The notes beneath the pieces were generated by a model. That model had not been told where the DNA came from, searched no databases, and was given only the letters and a program-made list of their open reading frames with translations. Shown here piece by piece: positions 13,191 to 16,904 of a stretch of 16,904 bases of DNA. Position 1 is the first letter of the stretch; each line of letters starts with the position of its first letter. Both the position numbers and the translations under genes were made by a program. The DNA is from Gaiellasilicea sp035575835 (lineage in GTDB: Bacteria > Actinomycetota > Thermoleophilia > Gaiellales > Gaiellaceae), in contig DATLXM010000047.1 of the NCBI GenBank assembly GCA_035575835.1, positions 1 to 16,904 of the forward strand, written 5' to 3'.

Positions 13191-13738
13191 CCCTCCACCT
13201 CCCGCCGGGCAGCGACGACGTATTGCACTGCAGCCGCGAGCGCCAACCCGAGGCCGACCCAGAAGAGCCAGAGCGGCCACTTCGTGTCGTGGCCGACCAC
13301 GGTCAGGATTCCGACCGCGAGGTAGAGAACCCAGGTCGCGATCTTCCCGAGCATCGTCACGGAGAGCTCGACGCCCCGCGGCATCAGGAGGCGATACCCG
13401 CCGACGAGGATCGCGTCGCGGAGGACGATCACGAGCGCGCCGGGCCAGGGCATCTTCCCTTCGAGCCAGAGCAGGATCACGGCGGCGTCGATCATCAGCC
13501 TGTCGGCGAGCGGATCCACGAGCTTGCCGAAGCGCGATTCGACCCGCCACCGGCGCGCAAGGAAGCCATCGACCTGATCCGTGATCCCGGCGACGAGGAA
13601 GATGTAGCCCGCCGCCCAGCTGGACCCGTCCCCGGCGGCCACATACACGAGGACGAACACCGGCACGAGAGCGAGCCGGAGCACCGTCAGCGCGTTCGGA
13701 AGCAGCGCGAGCGGTGCGGCGACGGCGCGGGCGGCCAT
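13187..13738 (-). CDS. pgsA: CDP-alcohol phosphatidyltransferase (PgsA-like)
   Basis: This 183-residue membrane enzyme has the complete CDP-alcohol signature D54-xx-D57-G58-xx-A61-R62-x8-G71-xxx-D75-xxx-D79. It transfers a phosphatidyl group from CDP-diacylglycerol to an alcohol, with four to six helices in the cytoplasmic membrane. Phosphatidylglycerophosphate synthase is the most likely member, but inositol phosphate is also used as acceptor in actinobacteria and cannot be excluded. A pgsA gene also lies a few genes from garA in Mycobacterium, which supports an old neighbourhood. TATCCT lies seven bases before ATG 13738 and no Shine-Dalgarno sequence is seen. It is translationally coupled to the nucleotidyltransferase gene. 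Confidence 0.88.
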   Translation of the reverse strand: MAARAVAAPLALLPNALTVLRLALVPVFVLVYVAAGDGSSWAAGYIFLVAGITDQVDGFLARRWRVESRFGKLVDPLADRLMIDAAVILLWLEGKMPWPGALVIVLRDAILVGGYRLLMPRGVELSVTMLGKIATWVLYLAVGILTVVGHDTKWPLWLFWVGLGLALAAAVQYVVAARREVEG

Positions 13739-13745
13739 GCTTGAC

Positions 13746-13751
13746 AGGATA
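13746..13751 (-). promoter_or_regulatory. TATCCT -10-like box before the phosphatidyltransferase
   Basis: TATCCT on the - strand ends seven bases before ATG 13738. The same bases on the + strand include AGGA, a Shine-Dalgarno sequence eight bases before GTG 13758 of the divergent gene, so one short stretch may serve both genes. Confidence 0.4.
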
Positions 13752-13757
13752 GACCTC

Positions 13758-14771
13758 GTGCGCGCCTCCCTCACCATGCCGGGCTTCGTCAACGCCCACT
13801 CCCACACCTTCCAGCGAGCGCTCCGCGGACGGGCCGGAGGCGGCGACTTCTGGGCCTGGCGTGAGTCGATGCTGGGCGAGGCAGAGCGGCAGACGCCTGA
13901 GCTCGTTCGCGAGAGCTACGCGAACGCCTACCGGGAGATGCGAGCGGCCGGCTACACGGCGGTTGGTGAGTTCCACTACCTCGGGTTGCCCGAGGCGCGG
14001 GCTGCGGTCGAGGCGGCAGCCGAGGCCAAGGTCGAGCTCGTGCTCCTGCTCGTCGCCTACGGCCGCGGGGGGCTCGAGCGGATGCGGCAGGCGTCGCTCG
14101 ACGATTACCTGCGGCAGCTCGAGGGGCTCCGCGAGGAAGGTATCGCCGTCGGGGTGGCCCCCCACTCCGTTCGCGCCTGCTCGGAGGAGTGGCTGCGCCG
14201 GCTCGGGGACTACGCCTCGACGGAACGATTGCCGCTCCACGTCCACGCGGACGAGCAGCCGCGGGAGATCGAGGAGTGCCTCGAGGAGCACGGCTGCCGG
14301 CCGATCGAGCTCCTCGCTCGCACCGGATGCCTCGGGGCGCACGTCACGGTGGTGCACGCGACGCACGCCGACGGCGCCGAGCTCGACCTCCTCGCGGAGA
14401 GCAGCACGACGATCTGCGCGTGCCCGACGACCGAGGCAGACCTCGCCGACGGGTTCCTCCCGGCCGCGCGCGTCGAGCACCGGCGCATCCCACTCTGCAT
14501 CGGGAGCGACTCGAACGTCCGGATCGACCCGTTCGAGGAGCTACGCGAGCTCGAGGGGATCGGACGGCGGCAGACCGGGCGCCGCGGCGTCTTCGGGACC
14601 GAGCGTCTGCTCTGCTTCGGCGCCGACGAAGGCGCCCGCTCGCTCGGGCTCGAATCGTGGCCGGAGATCGAGGTCGACCTCGAACACCGCTCCCTTGCCG
14701 GCGTCGACCGCGCGGACGTCTTCGACGCGCTCGTCGCGGGCTGCGGCGCGGACGTCGTCCTCAGCGGCTGA
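13758..14771 (+). CDS. Compact formimidoylglutamate-deiminase-like amidohydrolase (HutF-like)
   Basis: This 337-residue metal-dependent hydrolase shows HutF-type sequence in order: MPGFVNAHSHTFQRALRG (HxH at 14/16), FWAWRESMLGEAERQTPE, AAGYTAVGEFHYLG, VGVAPHSVRA, LPLHVHADEQPREIEECLEE, TVVHATH, CPTTEADLADGF and IGSDSNVRIDPFEELRELE. All expected metal ligands (HxH, His, His, Asp) are visible. HutF converts N-formimino-glutamate to N-formylglutamate plus ammonia in histidine breakdown; the substrate here is not certain, and no other hut gene is in the window. Typical HutF is about 450 residues; this one starts just before HxH and lacks most of the flanking beta-sandwich. GTG 13758 is preferred (AGGA eight bases upstream); ATG 13737 and ATG 13776 are alternatives. 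Its stop overlaps the opposing gene by 11 bases. Confidence 0.8.
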   Translation: MRASLTMPGFVNAHSHTFQRALRGRAGGGDFWAWRESMLGEAERQTPELVRESYANAYREMRAAGYTAVGEFHYLGLPEARAAVEAAAEAKVELVLLLVAYGRGGLERMRQASLDDYLRQLEGLREEGIAVGVAPHSVRACSEEWLRRLGDYASTERLPLHVHADEQPREIEECLEEHGCRPIELLARTGCLGAHVTVVHATHADGAELDLLAESSTTICACPTTEADLADGFLPAARVEHRRIPLCIGSDSNVRIDPFEELRELEGIGRRQTGRRGVFGTERLLCFGADEGARSLGLESWPEIEVDLEHRSLAGVDRADVFDALVAGCGADVVLSG

Positions 14772-15753
14772 GCCGCTGGATCCAGTAGGCGGTGCGGCCG
14801 AGGTACGACGTCTCGGCTTCGCGGCCGCGCAGCCCCCAGGCCCCGTCGTAGCTCTGATAGCCGGGACGGCCCGCCCGTGCGGGTTCGATCTGCGTGCCCT
14901 CGTGCCACTCGTTGTAGCTCGTGATCGTGACCAGGTCCGGCCGGGCGCGAACCGCTCCGCGCCACATCGAGTCGTACCGGGCGCCGTTCCGCCTCGGGCG
15001 CAGGCGGGTGTCACCGGTGGCGCGACGCGCGTCGTAGCCGGGGCCGACGGACGGGGCGCAGAGGAGCTTCAGCCGGCGCGCCTGGGCGCAGAGCCGGGGA
15101 AAGAGCGTCCCGTCGAAGAGCAGGACGTCGTAGGTGTAGACGCCGTCGAAGCCCCCGGCGGCCGCTTTCCCGGCGAGATTCGTGTTCGCGAAGACGCGGA
15201 TCCCCGTCAGCCCTGCGTTCAGCGCCGCCCACTCCGCGTCGGGCAGCCAGGTCGACGCCCAGACGTAGAAGTCGACGATCCCGAGTTGGCGCAGCGCCGC
15301 GATGTCGGCGCCAACGCCCGCCACCGAACGGCCCGGGTACGGCTCGATGTGCACGGCCACGGCCAGCCCGTTCGTGCGGGCGGCCGCGACGACTCGCGGG
15401 AGGCGCTCGTCCTCGAGGGAGCCGCGCCCCCACCAGGAGACGATCACGGTCGAAATCCCGGTCGCCGCGATCTCCCGCATCTGGGCGTTCAGGACGAGGG
15501 CGTCGGCGGACGAATAGGGCCCCCGCGCGGGGTAGAAATCGGACGCAATCCGGGCAGGCGGGACGTTTCCGCCCTGCGCCCAGTGCGTGTAGGCGCCGTC
15601 GCGCGCCTCCGTTCCGAACCACGGGTAGTAGAAGATCGCCGCCGTGGCCGAAGCCCCCGGGGAGCCCGTGCCACCGCCGCTATGAGCCGAGGCAACGGCA
15701 GGAAGCCCGAGGAAGGCCGCACCACAGAGGATCGCCGCAATCGATGCCCTCAC
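14761..15753 (-). CDS. Secreted GH99-like glycoside hydrolase (endo-alpha-mannosidase family)
   Basis: This 330-residue protein has a signal peptide (about 1-23, cleavage after AVASA). The mature part has FYYPWFGTE near the start, DGAYTHW, a TVIVSWWGRG strand, HIEPYPGR, and ITSYNEWHEGTQIEPA near the end. These are features of the glycoside hydrolase 99 / WbsX-like TIM-barrel group; the two glutamates in EWHEGTQIEP correspond to the active-site region of bacterial GH99 enzymes. GH99 enzymes cut internal alpha-mannosidic bonds, which would fit the mannose-activating fusion nearby, but the substrate is inference. It starts with GTG; TAGAGT lies nine bases before it and there is no clear Shine-Dalgarno sequence. 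It converges on and overlaps the HutF-like gene by 11 bases. Confidence 0.8.
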   Translation of the reverse strand: MRASIAAILCGAAFLGLPAVASAHSGGGTGSPGASATAAIFYYPWFGTEARDGAYTHWAQGGNVPPARIASDFYPARGPYSSADALVLNAQMREIAATGISTVIVSWWGRGSLEDERLPRVVAAARTNGLAVAVHIEPYPGRSVAGVGADIAALRQLGIVDFYVWASTWLPDAEWAALNAGLTGIRVFANTNLAGKAAAGGFDGVYTYDVLLFDGTLFPRLCAQARRLKLLCAPSVGPGYDARRATGDTRLRPRRNGARYDSMWRGAVRARPDLVTITSYNEWHEGTQIEPARAGRPGYQSYDGAWGLRGREAETSYLGRTAYWIQRLSR

Positions 15754-15838
15754 CGCCGCGCGACTCTAGCGCCCCCGTCGGCCGGTTTCTACCCCTTTTC
15801 GGAGGTTCCGACAGAGTCTGGGCGCGGTCCGCGATCCG

Positions 15839-15844
15839 TAAGGT
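15839..15844 (+). promoter_or_regulatory. TAAGGT -10-like box before the aldo/keto reductase
   Basis: TAAGGT ends six bases before ATG 15851, which puts the expected transcription start on the A of the ATG. AAGG inside it could also act as a Shine-Dalgarno sequence. No -35 box is recognisable. Confidence 0.4.
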
Positions 15845-15850
15845 TGCCGG

Positions 15851-16777
15851 ATGGAGACGCGCAGCCTCGGCAGCTCGGGCCTCGAGGTCACGATCGTGGG
15901 TCTCGGGTGCAACAACTTCGGAGGCAGGATCGACGAGGCCGCGACGAGGCTCGTCGTCGACGCGGCGCTCGACGCCGGCGTCACGTTCTTCGACACCGCC
16001 GACATCTACGGGAACAAGGGCGGCAGCGAGACGATCCTCGGCCGCCTCCTCGCCGGGCGGCGCGACCAGGTAGTGCTCGCGACGAAGTTCGGGATGGACA
16101 TGGGCGACGGCGAGGCCGCGCGAGGGTCGCGGCCCTACGTGCACAAGGCGGTCGAGGCGTCCCTCCGCCGGCTCGCGACCGACTGGATCGACCTCTACCA
16201 GTACCACGAGCCCGACGGGGTCACGCCGCTCGAGGAAACGCTGGGCGCGCTCGACGAGATCGTCCGGGAGGGCAAAGTGCGCGCCGTCGGGTCGTCGAAC
16301 TTCAGCGCCGCACAGGTCGAGGAGGCCCGAGTCGCCGCCAACACACACGGCTTCAGGGCCTTCGTCTCCGAGCAGAGCGAGTATTCGTGGCTCGCCAGGG
16401 GCCCGGAGGCCGAGCTCCTTCCCACCTGCGAGCGGCTCGGGGTCGGCTTCATCCCCTACTTCCCGCTTGCGAGCGGCCTCCTCACCGGCAAGTACCGCCA
16501 GGGCGAGGCCGCGCCGGAGGGAACGCGACTGCACGGCCGCGAGCTCGCCGACTCCGACCTCGCTCGAGTCGAGCGGCTTCGCGCGTACGCAACCACCCAC
16601 GAGATCTCGCTCCTCGACGTCGCGATCGGAGGCCTCGCAGCGCAGCCAGGGGTCTCGTCGGTGATCGCCGGTGCGACGAAGCCCGATCAGGTTCGCGCGA
16701 ACGCCGAGGCCGGACGCTGGCGTCCCGCGCCCGCCGAGCTCGAAGAGCTTCGCGCCGTCGCCTCGAGCTCATCCTGA
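15851..16777 (+). CDS. Aldo/keto reductase
   Basis: This 308-residue cytoplasmic NADPH-dependent oxidoreductase has the whole catalytic tetrad of the superfamily: D48 and Y53 (FFDTADIYG), K79 (ATKFG) and H119 (YQYHEPD). The C-terminal cofactor region includes VGSSNFS, PYFPLASGLLTGKY and SSVIAGATKPDQV, typical of the YajO/Tas-like branch with (beta/alpha)8 fold. The substrate cannot be told from sequence. It is divergent from the GH99-like gene across 97 bases and precedes the tRNA by 27 bases. The start is the only good ATG before the beta-hairpin METRSLGSSGLEV. Confidence 0.93.
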   Translation: METRSLGSSGLEVTIVGLGCNNFGGRIDEAATRLVVDAALDAGVTFFDTADIYGNKGGSETILGRLLAGRRDQVVLATKFGMDMGDGEAARGSRPYVHKAVEASLRRLATDWIDLYQYHEPDGVTPLEETLGALDEIVREGKVRAVGSSNFSAAQVEEARVAANTHGFRAFVSEQSEYSWLARGPEAELLPTCERLGVGFIPYFPLASGLLTGKYRQGEAAPEGTRLHGRELADSDLARVERLRAYATTHEISLLDVAIGGLAAQPGVSSVIAGATKPDQVRANAEAGRWRPAPAELEELRAVASSSS

Positions 16778-16788
16778 GCGACCGCCGC

Positions 16789-16794
16789 TAGACT
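16789..16794 (+). promoter_or_regulatory. TAGACT -10-like box before tRNA-Pro
   Basis: TAGACT ends ten bases before the mature tRNA 5' end, leaving a short leader for RNase P to remove. No -35 box is clear. Confidence 0.35.
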
Positions 16795-16804
16795 CACCAG
16801 TCCT

Positions 16805-16877
16805 CGGGGTGTGGCGCAGTTGGTAGCGCGTTCGGCTGGGGGCCGAAAGGTCGCAGGTTCAAGTCCTGTCACCCCGA
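16805..16877 (+). tRNA. tRNA-Pro (anticodon GGG)
   Basis: The full cloverleaf is visible in 73 bases: acceptor stem CGGGGTG/CACCCCG with discriminator A, a D-arm with GCGCAGTTGGTAGCGC, anticodon stem TTCGG/CCGAA with loop CTGGGGG giving anticodon GGG, and T-arm GCAGG-TTCAAGT-CCTGT. It reads CCC and, less well, CCU proline codons. The 3' CCA is not encoded (CCT follows), so it must be added after transcription. Confidence 0.95.
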
Positions 16878-16904
16878 CCTGGATCTTTCAAGGGCGCAAC
16901 AGGG

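Noticed and set aside
13741..13746. TTGACA as a -35 box for the HutF-like gene
   Set aside because: A matching -10 box would fall inside the coding sequence and none is seen.
13191..14480. N-terminal extension of the nucleotidyltransferase fusion to 1271 residues
   Set aside because: The upstream part is low-complexity Arg-rich sequence antisense to the HutF-like and phosphatidyltransferase genes; GTG 13190 with GTGA coupling is the natural start.
13861..16791. 976-residue + strand frame spanning three genes
   Set aside because: It is Arg/Ser-rich throughout and overlaps three well-supported genes in other frames, as expected from GC-rich third positions.

Overview
The window is GC-rich, densely coded bacterial DNA. 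Its gene set points to a deep-branching actinobacterium, most likely of the Thermoleophilia/Rubrobacter grade. The clues are a GarA/OdhI-like FHA protein next to an FtsR/Rv1828-like MerR regulator, a single-motif RsiG-like c-di-GMP-binding protein, two SigA-type sigma factors, and many starts that look leaderless. The placement is inferred from gene content; no ribosomal RNA is present.

Left part (1-5889). A partial membrane protein with GGDEF and HD-GYP domains opens the window. It is followed by a protein made of three homing-endonuclease-associated repeats and, convergently, a stand-alone class II glutamine amidotransferase. Two different sigma-70 genes then face each other (+ strand about 3747-4721, - strand 4822-5889) across a 100-bp gap holding a repeat element and a terminator-like hairpin.

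Middle part (6011-9158). This holds uppP (lipid carrier recycling), a 433-bp gene-free stretch with two copies of a structured repeat, two small proteins, a four-helix membrane protein of unknown role, and apt. Four copies of the repeat (about 4751, 7013, 7285, 8598) lie in the same orientation; three are followed at once by a hairpin of unrelated sequence.

Right part (9171-16877). On the - strand, rsiG-like, garA-like, ftsR-like and apt genes form a tight probable operon with ATGA/TTGA overlaps. Just upstream is a second - strand pair: a CDP-alcohol phosphatidyltransferase and a nucleotidyltransferase/phosphomannomutase fusion, coupled by GTGA. Divergent from that pair is a compact formimidoylglutamate-deiminase-like hydrolase, whose 3' end overlaps a secreted GH99-like protein. 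An aldo/keto reductase and a tRNA-Pro(GGG) close the window.

Together the genes suggest a cell-envelope and growth-control neighbourhood (lipid carrier, phospholipid head group, sugar nucleotide, FHA switch, division-type regulator) with c-di-GMP input: a synthase/hydrolase protein at one end and a predicted c-di-GMP-armed anti-sigma factor at the other. Across the window, genes that head transcription units carry TANNNT 6-7 bases before the start codon and mostly lack a separate Shine-Dalgarno sequence, while internal genes are coupled by overlapping stop and start codons.
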